Part shown: positions 7,758-18,600 of the stretch, piece by piece
Layout: every line of letters starts with the position of its first letter
Numbering within the stretch: the first letter of the stretch is position 1
NCBI GenBank assembly: GCA_028280565.1
Contig: JANQLQ010000158.1
Location: 1 to 35,561, forward strand
Reading direction: 5' to 3'
Origin: Fulvivirga sp.
GTDB taxonomy: Bacteria; Bacteroidota; Bacteroidia; Cytophagales; Cyclobacteriaceae
Length of the DNA: 35,561 nt
The notes under the pieces: generated by a model
Database searches by the model: none
Told to the model about the DNA's origin: nothing
The model's input: the letters and a program-made list of their open reading frames with translations, nothing else
Program-made: the position numbers and the translations under genes

Positions 7758-10448
7758 ATGAAAAAAACATTACCCCTTTTCCTCTTGCTCTCCGCATTGG
7801 TAGTAACCACAGTTAATGCACAGATCAGTGCTTCTATATCAGGAAGCAAACAAGTTACCTTAGATTGTAAAAATAGCGCGACGGTTGACGTAAGTTATAC
7901 CGGTAATTATGTAGCCTCTGCACTTGGTGGAGCCTTGATCCTCGATCCATCCACAGGCGACGAAGTGCCTATCCTAGTGACAAATGCTGCTTCATTCGAA
8001 GTAAGAACTTCCTTCGGTTCAGGTAAAATATTTGTTGCAGATCCTGCGAACAGCAGTATCATAGATTCGGTAGAGGTGAATGTGACGAACCTTAGTACTT
8101 TAATAGGGAATATCACTCAAGTAGGTGGCGGTGGTAATTGTATGTCTTCCGATGGCTCCACACAATTGACCATTGACGTGGACCCGAGGGCTATAAATGG
8201 CGTCGAGTACTCTTGGGCCGTAATACGAGGCAGGGAACACACTACCATTGATCCGACTACGCGTAATAGTCAAACCATTACCATCAATTCTTTAAATGCG
8301 GGTACCTCCTTTGTCAGGGTTACCGTAACAAATGATTGCTCCGGGGAATTTTGTGCTTCTCCGAGCAGAACCTTCAGGATACGTAAAGTCTTGTCGGCTG
8401 CCGAACGTGCTTCTGTCAGTATAGCAGGCGCAGACTGTACGAGTGATGACGTATTAGGACAAGATAACTTGATCGTTTTATCGGTACCCCCGGTATTAGG
8501 ACGTTGGGACGCTAATCAATATGCTTGGGATGAATCTCCTGCAGGTGCATTAAAAGAAGAGTTCAGAAGTGCGGATGGCAGCGCCATTGCCTACAGTGTA
8601 TTGGATAATTCGCAAGATATTACCGTATCTTTAAACCTTGGGCCTGAATGTAACCCAGGACTTACTTATACGCAAGTATTAAAAGCTCCGCCCCCAGTGC
8701 CACAAATAGGTGTGGCTTCCAATGGCTTCTCTGCAGAAACCACTTTTTGTTTACCGGAAGAGAACACCACGCAAGAAACCTTCCGCATATTGAACAACCC
8801 TAATAATGATTTCCAATATGACTGGATCATCCCGGCCGCATGGCAACTTGTAAGTACGGATCCTTCCAACACGGAGGTCACGGTAACGCTGGCCAACAAT
8901 AGCCCCGGTACCATTACCGTAAGAGCGACGAATGACGGCTGCGGGGACGAGTTAGCCACGATCAACATTAACCGGTTCCCATCGGTGGCCCCGCCAATAA
9001 TAGCCCCTTCATGTTTGAGTTTTGGTAGCACGGACAACATAGACCTTACCGTAGCAGGAGGAGATAATACCTACAACTGGGATGTGCAAGTGAGAGATGC
9101 TGTTGGAAACCTTACTCCTGCCAATTGGACGCCTGTAGACCCGGCAAACGTCAATGGGGCTACTATCCGCTACATCCCTGATTTTACCGGGGTATCCGGG
9201 GGTGATCGCTTCTTTGTTACGGCAGAGATCGTAGGGAACTGTGGCAATAATGGTCCGGTGATCAGTGAGCTTGAATTACCGATTGGACCTGCGGCTCCTA
9301 CACAAGCTTCTATTACTCTTGTTACTCCAGGTTCAAATACTGAAACAGTAATGAATGGTGGATCGTCCTGTTTTACCGAGATGCAGGAGTATATTTTGGA
9401 TGTGAATTCGGTTGATTTTGCGGATGAGTATGAATGGAGCATTACTGGGCCTATGGACAACGGGTGGGCGTTTAGAACCTCTCAAAATGCACAACTGACT
9501 AGGGTTACGGCTGGACATCAGCCAGTGACTATCTCGGTAATTGCTAAGGCTTCTGGTTGCGCAGATAGCGAAGTGCTTAGTTTTACCGCTAATATCAATC
9601 CAGCTAAGCCACAGTTACCAGTAATTACTCAAACGGAGTGTATTACTCCAACGGCGTCGAGTACGGTGACTTTAGAGGTTCCCGATGATCTAGCGGTTAT
9701 CACTTATGACTGGAACGCGGACCAACTACCGGGTATAAGTATTATAGGAGGCAATGGCCGCAACGTAGTACAACTTGAAGTAGGTGCTGGTGCAGACATC
9801 ACCCAGGCGATAACGGTAACAGCCACCAATGCAGGAGGTTGTAGCGTTACCTCTGATGGGTTAACATTAACTTATGGAGAGGAGCCGAATTCATGCACAG
9901 AGGGTGAACCATTATTTATTTCCACCTTGATCGCGATATCCTTTTTGGAGGAAAACAATGAATATGAATGGTATAGCACTATCGGCGGCATTGAAAGTAG
10001 GGTCTTGGACGGTATGGGGAATCCTTTAAATGCTCAAAGTTTTGTAGAATTCCCTAGAGCTTCAGATGAAATAAGGGTGGTAATTACCGGTACGAATGGC
10101 TGTAAATCTGAGTTTATTTTACCTAATGAGATTGACCAACTCCCACTCTGTTCACCTACAGCTCAAGCTCGCTTGTCAGGTCTTTCCGATTCAGGCTTTA
10201 TCAATGATAATCAACGATATGTTGTATCACCAAATCCAGCGAATACATTTATTCAGGTGAGAAGAAATGATGGACAAGAAATCAATCGTGTATATCTGGT
10301 GAATATGGAGGGAAAAACCGCTTTACAGAAAAACGTTTATGGAACCAACCAAAGTATAGATACGGTGGATGTACCCCCAGGAATGTACTACTTGATTATT
10401 GAGGCAAATGACGGTAATCATTTTCATAAAGTGATCATAAAAAAATAA
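7758..10448 (+). CDS. Large secreted PKD-like protein with T9SS type A sorting domain
   Basis: 896 aa. Residues 1-21 are a Sec signal peptide (MKKTLPLFLLLSALVVTTVNA). The long middle is a chain of about seven or eight Ig/PKD-like beta-sandwich repeats of roughly 90-110 aa. They share a pattern of Y-x-W strands (VEYSWAVIRGREHT, FQYDWIIPAAWQL, DEYEWSITGPMD, ITYDWNADQLPG) and closing strands rich in Thr/Val ending in a small-residue-C motif (TNDCSGE, TNDGCGDE, ATNAGGCS, TNGCKSE). The last ~75 residues (from about 822, VVSPNPANTFIQV to FHKVIIKK) are a T9SS type A C-terminal sorting domain. The protein should be secreted and attached to the cell surface, perhaps as an adhesin. It is followed 50 nt later by the LRR protein gene. 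Confidence 0.85.
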   Translation: MKKTLPLFLLLSALVVTTVNAQISASISGSKQVTLDCKNSATVDVSYTGNYVASALGGALILDPSTGDEVPILVTNAASFEVRTSFGSGKIFVADPANSSIIDSVEVNVTNLSTLIGNITQVGGGGNCMSSDGSTQLTIDVDPRAINGVEYSWAVIRGREHTTIDPTTRNSQTITINSLNAGTSFVRVTVTNDCSGEFCASPSRTFRIRKVLSAAERASVSIAGADCTSDDVLGQDNLIVLSVPPVLGRWDANQYAWDESPAGALKEEFRSADGSAIAYSVLDNSQDITVSLNLGPECNPGLTYTQVLKAPPPVPQIGVASNGFSAETTFCLPEENTTQETFRILNNPNNDFQYDWIIPAAWQLVSTDPSNTEVTVTLANNSPGTITVRATNDGCGDELATININRFPSVAPPIIAPSCLSFGSTDNIDLTVAGGDNTYNWDVQVRDAVGNLTPANWTPVDPANVNGATIRYIPDFTGVSGGDRFFVTAEIVGNCGNNGPVISELELPIGPAAPTQASITLVTPGSNTETVMNGGSSCFTEMQEYILDVNSVDFADEYEWSITGPMDNGWAFRTSQNAQLTRVTAGHQPVTISVIAKASGCADSEVLSFTANINPAKPQLPVITQTECITPTASSTVTLEVPDDLAVITYDWNADQLPGISIIGGNGRNVVQLEVGAGADITQAITVTATNAGGCSVTSDGLTLTYGEEPNSCTEGEPLFISTLIAISFLEENNEYEWYSTIGGIESRVLDGMGNPLNAQSFVEFPRASDEIRVVITGTNGCKSEFILPNEIDQLPLCSPTAQARLSGLSDSGFINDNQRYVVSPNPANTFIQVRRNDGQEINRVYLVNMEGKTALQKNVYGTNQSIDTVDVPPGMYYLIIEANDGNHFHKVIIKK

Positions 10449-10462
10449 ATCTTTAAATGAGA

Positions 10463-10490
10463 GATCCTGCGGCTGCTAGGTCGTAGGATC
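10463..10490 (+). terminator. Intercistronic hairpin
   Basis: GATCCTGCG (10463-10471) and CGTAGGATC (10482-10490) pair over 9 positions, one of them G-U, with a 10-nt loop. The hairpin is followed by CTTTAAAT rather than a T run. CTTTAAAT also precedes it at 10451, making a flanking direct repeat. It could partly terminate, stabilise or process the mRNA between the two secreted-protein genes. Confidence 0.45.
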
Positions 10491-10498
10491 CTTTAAAT

Positions 10499-12580
10499 AT
10501 GCCTGTTTATATGTTTGATAAACTCTTTCTTTTTGGCTTTGTGAGCTCTTTCTTTTTTTGCCCTTTTCAAATAGTCTTAGCACAAGTTCTTGAGCAGGAC
10601 AGCCTTATTTTAGTTCAAATTTATTCATCTACGAATGGAAATGAATGGAATAATAACAGTGAATGGTTAACGGGTCCCATTGAGTCTTGGAATGGTGTGG
10701 GATTATCGAATAATAGAGTAGATACGTTGCGATTCTCAAACAACAACTTGGACGGGACCTTGCCTAATGAATTAGGTCAACTTGATTCTCTAAAGGTCTT
10801 GGACGTGAGAAACAACCCCGCCCTATCAGGTAATATTCCTGTGACTATACCTGGATTGACTGCGCTCCGCTTTCTTACCTTGGCGGACAATGGCTTGGAG
10901 GGCTCTATACCTCCGGGGCTAGGTGATTTGAATGAACTTACCAGACTAAGGATCACTAACAATAATTTATCCGGCACCCTGCCTACTGCCCTAGGAAATT
11001 TATCACAATTAGAAGTATTAGATATAGCAGAGCGACGAATAACCGGTACTATTCCAGAAAGCATCTACACGCTGACCAATTTGGGTCAATTTGTAATTGG
11101 ATGTGATAGTGTTTCAGGTGAGATATCTAATAGCATTGGAAATTTGACTCGATTAACCAGTTTCGCTCTTTCTAATACCTTGATCTCAGGTAGTATACCT
11201 GCTTCTTTATCTAATGCTGATGGGTTACGAATCGTTGCACTAGATAGAAATCAAAACTTGGAAGGACCTATACCACCCGGGCTTTGGGGACACCCTAATG
11301 TGTTCCTGCACGGAATTGTATTCAATGAGAGATTAAGCGGCCCAATAGCTCCTGAAATAGGTTCAGCAGTGAGATTACAGCAGCTGATCATAAATGATAA
11401 TCGGTTTGAAGGAGAAGTTCCTTTGGAAATCACAACATTAGATTCATTAGAAATTATCACCATTCAAAATAATTTTTTCACAGGGTTGCCAGATATGACT
11501 TCAATGGAAGCTTTGGATGTACTTGCCGTTCAAAACAACAACTTAACTTTTGAGGATTTAGAACCCAACCTTGTACTGATAGATCAAGGGACAACTTTCA
11601 TTTATGCTCCCCAAAAACCAGTTTATGATACCGCTTTCATCTCGGTTAGGGCGGGCTCTCGATTGGTGATCAAAGGTGAAATAGGAGGAAGTGCTAACCG
11701 TTATCAATGGTTTAAAGAGGGGGAGGCAGTTGACGGTGGAGCGAACGCAGATTTGACCTTTAACGATATTTCCATACAAGAAGCCGGGAATTATTCTGCC
11801 GAAATAACCAGTGTTATAGTTCCTGGTTTGACTATAAATAGGAATCCTGCTTCGGTACAAGTCACCGTCAATGAGCCTATTCAATTCTGTGACCCAGTGA
11901 TATTAGAGGCAAGTGTAGCAGATGCTACTGCGACTTACTCATGGAGTACAGGAGATACTGCTCGATCCGTTACTATCACTGAACCCGGCAATTATAGTGT
12001 TGTTATTGAAACGGCCAACTACTCGTTAGAAGAAACATTTGTCACTGAACTTGGTAGTTCCGATCTCATGGCAGGAACAGATATTGATTTTGATATTTTC
12101 ATCGAAGACCAGGCTGTCCCTGGAGATCAGGCACTCTTGGTAGATGGTCCCGTTCAGTTTGTTAATACTTCACTAGCAGGTAGTGGTTTTCAATGGGACT
12201 TTGACGATGGCACTTACACAACTGAAATTGACCCCTTACATGTTTTTACCACTCCGGGCTCATACAGTGTCCAGTTAACTGCTGTGGATGATGAAGGCTG
12301 CGAAGTGATCTATGATCGTAACGTGGAGGTACAAGAGCTATTTGTTACCAACGCAATCACTCCAAACAATGATGGAAATAATGATCAATTGTTCATTGAG
12401 CCTTTTCTTTATCCGGCAAGTCTTCGTGTAGTTAATCGATGGGGGAATGAGGTATATTACCGACCGGACTACCCGAATGATTTCAATGGTGCTGACCTGT
12501 CACCGGGGGTTTATTTCTATGAAATTAATATTGGAAGCATAGACAAGAAAGTCAATGGTACAATAACCATTATGGATTAA
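10499..12580 (+). CDS. Leucine-rich-repeat surface protein with PKD and T9SS type B (CHU_C) domain
   Basis: 693 aa; an ATG at 10511 is an alternative start. Residues 1-28 are a signal peptide (LFLFGFVSSFFFCPFQIVLA). Residues ~35-365 contain plant-type LRRs with the pattern L-x-x-N-x-L-x-G-x-I/L-P (SIPPGLGDLNELTRL, TLPTALGNLSQLEVL, SIPASLSNADGLRIV). Residues ~370-458 form an Ig-like domain (NRYQWFKEGEAVDGG...AGNYSAEI), followed by a short sandwich at 460-520. Residues ~528-612 are a PKD domain (FQWDFDDGTY; VFTTPGSYSVQLTAVDDEGC). The end is a gliding-motility-associated CHU_C domain (AITPNNDGNNDQLFI; LRVVNRWGNEVYY; LSPGVYFYEI), a T9SS type B signal. It likely binds surfaces or glycans. The stop lies 78 nt before tcA, on the same strand. 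Confidence 0.88.
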   Translation: MPVYMFDKLFLFGFVSSFFFCPFQIVLAQVLEQDSLILVQIYSSTNGNEWNNNSEWLTGPIESWNGVGLSNNRVDTLRFSNNNLDGTLPNELGQLDSLKVLDVRNNPALSGNIPVTIPGLTALRFLTLADNGLEGSIPPGLGDLNELTRLRITNNNLSGTLPTALGNLSQLEVLDIAERRITGTIPESIYTLTNLGQFVIGCDSVSGEISNSIGNLTRLTSFALSNTLISGSIPASLSNADGLRIVALDRNQNLEGPIPPGLWGHPNVFLHGIVFNERLSGPIAPEIGSAVRLQQLIINDNRFEGEVPLEITTLDSLEIITIQNNFFTGLPDMTSMEALDVLAVQNNNLTFEDLEPNLVLIDQGTTFIYAPQKPVYDTAFISVRAGSRLVIKGEIGGSANRYQWFKEGEAVDGGANADLTFNDISIQEAGNYSAEITSVIVPGLTINRNPASVQVTVNEPIQFCDPVILEASVADATATYSWSTGDTARSVTITEPGNYSVVIETANYSLEETFVTELGSSDLMAGTDIDFDIFIEDQAVPGDQALLVDGPVQFVNTSLAGSGFQWDFDDGTYTTEIDPLHVFTTPGSYSVQLTAVDDEGCEVIYDRNVEVQELFVTNAITPNNDGNNDQLFIEPFLYPASLRVVNRWGNEVYYRPDYPNDFNGADLSPGVYFYEINIGSIDKKVNGTITIMD

Positions 12581-12658
12581 GCCTTCTACACCTTGCCAAT
12601 CACAGATTATTCTTTTCCTTCTAAATGTGTATCTAATAATTATTTAACCGCTCTATAA

Positions 12659-15600
12659 ATGGCCAACAAACTAATCACCCTAAAGGGTACTAACAATACT
12701 GATGACTCCCCTTTACCAAATTATAGGATAGAAATGTGGGATAGAGATGATCCTGATGATATCTTCCTTGGTCAAGGTACAACAGATATAAATGGAGAGA
12801 CAACCATAGAAGTAACGGAAGTTACCTTTAATAGGGTCTTCATTGATTCATCACCGGCATTATTTTATAAAGTTTTCTCAGGAGATGTACTAATTTCCAA
12901 TAGCCGCGATATCAGTTCACCAGAATATAATCCCGCCATAAGTGTTTCAATAACCAACATCCAAGACAAAACAGAAGACCCCAACGAACCTCCTCCCACA
13001 GATTACACCGTCTCCGGTGCCATAGTACAGGTAGACGGCAGTCCTGCTACAGGTAATTTACAAGTCAACGCCTTCGACCGTAGCCTAGGCCAAGAAAAAC
13101 TACTGGGACAAGTGGCCCCAGGGCTGGATGGAAGCTACTCCATTACTTACACGAGCGATGACCTGGCTGATCCCAATAAAGAGGTTCCAGACCTTTTAGT
13201 TACCGTGGTAGACCTTGATGCTACTGATCCCACGGAGCCATTGGCGGAATCCCCTGTGATCTCCAATGCGCTTAACCAGGAAACGATCAACTTGGTGGTG
13301 GGAGAAGGCGAATACCGGGGCCTTAGTGAATTCCAAGAACTCGATAATACACTAGCTTCCCAAACAGCCGCTTTAGACCTGGCCGATATCCCCGAAAAAG
13401 AAGTGACCCTTATGGCTGGTAAAAATGACATCACCCCAGAGTGGGTGGATTTTTACCTCAAAGCCCGTTACTTTTCCAGCCTCACCAATATTGATGCCCA
13501 AGTGTTCTACGGCCTTATGCGGCGTGAGCAGCCTGACAACCTCCAGGGCTTGTTGTCACAGGAGCGCGAGACATTGAAAATTGAGCTGGAAGCCGCTGCT
13601 GCAGACAATGTGATCAATGCAAGCAGCCTTGGCGACATTGAACTGCTCTTGGACGACCTGCAAGCCCAGGTGGTGGAGCAAGCCCTTACCGAAACACAGC
13701 TACCTGCTGGAGAAGGCTCTCTGGCGAAAGTAGCCAATGCAGCGGGCCTCAATGCTACGGCAACGCGAGCTTTTATAGAGGCCGCCGCTACCCAAGGCAA
13801 CTTGCCTCCCAATGAATTTTGGCAATATGTCCGGGACAATAACCTCCTGGGAGATGCTGATATTGAAAAAATTCAACTCAACTTAAACCTCAGCACGGTA
13901 AGCTTAAATAACATGGCGCTTACCAGTGCTCTGCAATCGCGTCCCGATGTGAATAGTGCCAGTGACCTGGCAGAACTTTCAGATAGCGATTGGGATGATC
14001 TGACTACTAATAACCAGGCAGAAATACCCGAAGATATCGAAGGAGAAACCCCCGAAGAACGCCGCTTCAACTATGCCACTTTGGTGAAAAGGGTAGTGGA
14101 GGATGCCTTTCCTACCCGGGTACTTGCCCGCAAAATACGAACCGGTAGCGACATCAATGACGCGGAGATCGATACTTTTTTCTCGAACAACAAAGAATTC
14201 GAGTTCCGGAGGGGCACGGTACGGGATTTTTTGAAAAGAAAGCCAACCGCCTTAGACGGTATTGCCGATCCTGTAGCCTTTCGCAGGAAACTGGAAGGTT
14301 ACCAGCGTACTTTTCGCCTATCCCCGCCCAATGCTCGCTATGATAGCTTCAGGGTGCTGTACAATAACAACATCCGCAGTGCCTGGGATGTCAAGCGGCT
14401 GGGGAGAAGGCGCTTCATTAAGCAGTTTTCAGGGTCTTTAGGAGGAGAACATGTGGCCAGGCTCACCTACAGGAGAGCCGCAGATGTATCGGCCAAATCT
14501 ATTATCCTATACAGCCGCTATGCCTCGCAGTTCAATAGATTACCTACAGCGGTTTTTAATGCCGACATCACCCAAGAGACCGGTACGGAAAAGGATGAGC
14601 TATTGCAGATCCCGAACCTGGCCACCCTCTTTGATTCTCAGGACTTTTGTTCCTGTAAGCACTGCCGTTCCGTACTCAGCCCGGCAGCGTTCTTGGTGGA
14701 CTTATTCGAATACCTCAAAGAAGGGGATCATACGGATGGGAGTACAGCGTTGGATAAACTCAAAATACGTCGCCCGGACCTGACCGGCATCTTACTTGGA
14801 TGTGAGAATACCAATACAGAGCTGCCTTACATTGACTTAGTCAATGAGTGGCTGGAAGAACTGGTAAGTCCTACCGGGATTGCCCGGCAAACCACTTGGG
14901 ATACAGCTACCTTGAAAGCCCAGCCTGAGCACCTTAATGTGGCCGCCTATGAAGCCACTGCCGGCGTGGTATACCCCATTTCCCTTCCTTTTAACCTGTG
15001 GAATGCGGAAGGAGTGACCTATCTCAAACATCTTGGCATCGAACGGTTCCAGCTTGTGGAAGTGTTTAACCTGCCAGGAGCGGCTGATCGCGCTAAGGAT
15101 ACTGCTTTGGTCCATTTGGGAATGAGCAACTTGGATTTCCAAGTATTTGAAACTCCTCCTTCAAATGCTTTCCAGTTATATGGCCTGGCCAATGCAGGCG
15201 AGTTTACACAGTTGCATCCCGTTGAAAACCTGCTGGAACGATTGCAACTGACGTATCCTCAATTGATCAAGTGGCTGGAGACCCGGCTGGCCAATCCCAG
15301 CGGGAAAACCATCAGCTTTAATAGCGATAACTGTGCCTTGCAGGAGGCGACATTGACCTTGGACGATGGTGAGTATGGCGCGTTGAACCGGTATGCCAGG
15401 ATTGCCTTGAAAAGTGGCTGGACTGCCGCAGAACTGGATATGATGGTGGCCTTATTTGGAGAGCAAGATCGTGCCCGTATATTGGTACACTTGTCAGACC
15501 TCATTCGGCTGCAAAAAACCTTTAGGCTCAAAACCGCTGAATTATTAGCCTGGCATGGTAACATTGATACGTATGCCTATGGTAATGGCGAAAGCTTTTA

Positions 15601-18600
15601 TGCCACACTCTTCCTTAACCCCGCCCTCCACAACGGTGATACAAGTACCTTAACCGCTTATGCACTTGACGCCAACGGGACCGAGGTACAAGGCACAACG
15701 CGCAACTTCTCAGAAGAACCTATCGCCGCGGTGGCCGCCGCTGCTACGGCGCTTAGGAACGACGAATTAGCCTTGTTGGTAGCAAACGTCCTTCCCAATG
15801 ACTCATTGAGTCTTGCTCATCTTTCCCACCTTTACAGGGTTGCCAGGTTCTGCCGGGCGAATAGGATCACCGTGCAAGAATACCTGGTTGCTACGTCGCT
15901 ATTGGGAGGCACTGGGCTGGCCACCCCCTCGGTCGATAGTGTCCCCTCCGATGTTCTTACTTTTATTCACCAGGTGCAGGCCTTAAAGGATACAAGGTTG
16001 ACCTGGGAAGAGCAAGCCTACCTTCTTTTGCACCAAAACCCGGAGAATGTTCCCAGGGCTACAGAAGTGGCTATTTCGGAAGAGTTGAGTACGTTACAAA
16101 ACGAGTTAAGAAAATATAGCTTACCCGTAGATACCAACGCTAGCGACATGCTGCTCCAGTTCAGGCTCGGTATCACAAAGCTGTATGGGGAGGCTATCGC
16201 TTTTGAAGCACAAGCCATTGTAGAAGGGGAATCCGGCTTGGCAGAGGTTGACCAACAAAGTTTTGTTGATACTTATTTTGCAATTTTTGCAGATGCAGAA
16301 GCCTTAAAGGGACAACTTATTGGTGCTGGTGCACTTACTGATCCGGAGGCGCGGGCAAGGATTGTAACCGCTCCCTTGTTGGCATACCTGTCCCGGACTA
16401 CCCTGTATCAGCGTATGGCCACGGCCTTTACTATCACAGAAGGTATGACCATCGCCCTACTGGAAGAGTATACTACTGATCCTCTGAATAGTAATCGAAA
16501 AGCTTCCATGGTCTTCCTGGAGGACGGTTTTGTTTTAGGGCCTGGAGAAATGACAATTTCAAACCAAGAAGCCGCTTTCAAAACCTATGAACGCTTGCTG
16601 AAAGCGAGTTTGATCGTAAACAGGTTGCGGCTAAGTGAAGAGGAGGTGGCTTACCTATTGGCAAATAAAAATGCTGCCGGGTGGACTGATATTGCAAATC
16701 TTCCTGTGGTAGTTGCCCAACAGCTCACCCAAGGCCAGGCAGAAGAGTGGCTGTCCATTTTAGAAGTCGCCCGGCTCCAGCAGGCTCTTATTAAAGCAGG
16801 ATTCCAACTGGTGAACGTATTGGCTCTTTCTCAAACTACCGGGGTAACCTTAGATGAAATTGCAGAAGAGGTTTCTAAAGCGACAGGCTGGAAAGCAGGA
16901 GAAGTGAGCTTTCTACTGGGTGAAAATGGCTACAATTATGCTATTCCCTCCGGTTTTAATAACACCGCTTGGATGGCACAGTTGGAAAAAGCCTTTAGCT
17001 TGCTCAACAAAATCGGCGCTTCGTCAGCACAAGCCTGGGCCCTAACCGGTACGGACCTGGATCAAAACCTAGCCAATGTGACCAGGAACCTAGCCAAAGC
17101 ACGTTACGATACGAATGAACGATGGCTCGAAGTAGCCGCTGGTGTACGGGATCCGTTAAGAATAAAGCAACGGGACGCCTTACGAGACTTTATCCTCGCC
17201 GCTGATGATCGCTTTAAAGATACCAATGACCTTTTTGCCTATTATTTGATCGACACGGAAATGTCGCCTTGTATGATGACCTCCAGGATCAAGCTGGCGA
17301 TCAGCAGTGTTCAGCTATGGGTACAGCGTATCCAGATGAACCTAGAACCAGGGCTCTCTTTTGATGCAGAAGCTTCCAGGCAATGGAAATGGCGTAAAAA
17401 TTACCGCGTATGGGAAGCCAACCGTAAGGTGTTTTTGTTCCCCGAAAACTGGATAGAACCGGAATTGCGCGATGACAAATCTGTCTTTTTCACGGAGATG
17501 GAAAATTTCCTTCAACAGTCGGAGATCACACCCGATGCCATCGAAGGCGCTTACCTCGAATACCTGGACAAACTACACGAGGTATCCCAACTGGAGGTGG
17601 TATCTACCTTTGAGGACGAAGAAAACGGGGAATTCCATGTGATGGCCCGTACGTATGCTTCACCTCATACCTATTACTATCGCAAATGGATACAAGCCGG
17701 GGAGTGGACTTCTTGGGAAAGGGTAGATCTGGAGATAGAAAGTGACCATTTTGTATTGGTACGTCATAATCGCCGGCTCTACTTTTTCTGGGCAAGTATG
17801 GACCTTTCTGCCGATGAACCAAGCAATGCCGACCTTAAGGTCACAACTTCTGACGATCAAAACGTTAGCCGGAACCCATCCCTTCGCTATGATATACGCT
17901 TAGGATGGAGTGAGTTTCGTAATGGGCAGTGGCTGAGTCCTCAAACTACCAAAGAATCGATGGAAAGTGCCTATCCTGACATCGAAAAGCACTTTTTAAT
18001 GTCGGATAACACCGGGGGTACCTTACGGATAGATGTAGTATATGCCCGGCAGGTCAACTCGCGCAGCACCTTCAGCACACGGTTTGGCACGGGCTCATCC
18101 CGGCTTCGTAGCGCCCCGGCGTCCTCCATCGATTTTTTCGATTTGCAAGGCTGGATACTCAACGATAGTACTAACACGCTGGAATACGATGGTGTCAGTA
18201 ACCCGGAAAGGATCGGTTTGGAGCTGCCTATTCCGCAAAATGGAGAGATCTCCTTTACCAAATTCCGCGAAGCGGGTAGTACCAACCGTCTCGAGCTACC
18301 TCGTACCGGCAATTCTTCGAACTTAGAGAAGTACGCACAGACCATACTCGCACGAACCCCCGGGATCTTCCAAGTAACCATAAGTCACCAATATGATTCT
18401 CGTTTAGTCGAATCCCCCTTCTTTTATTCGGATGGCTCTAGGACGTTTTTTGTGACTCCTACCGAAGATGTCGAAGATTTTGTGTTGGAACCGCAGCCTT
18501 CTATTTCTAAAAAGGTGTACGAACGCCGGGCAAAGATTAGGCCGGTCCCCGTCTTTGGCTACCGGCCTACTCGCCAGTTGCCTCCGCCCAGGAGGACATA

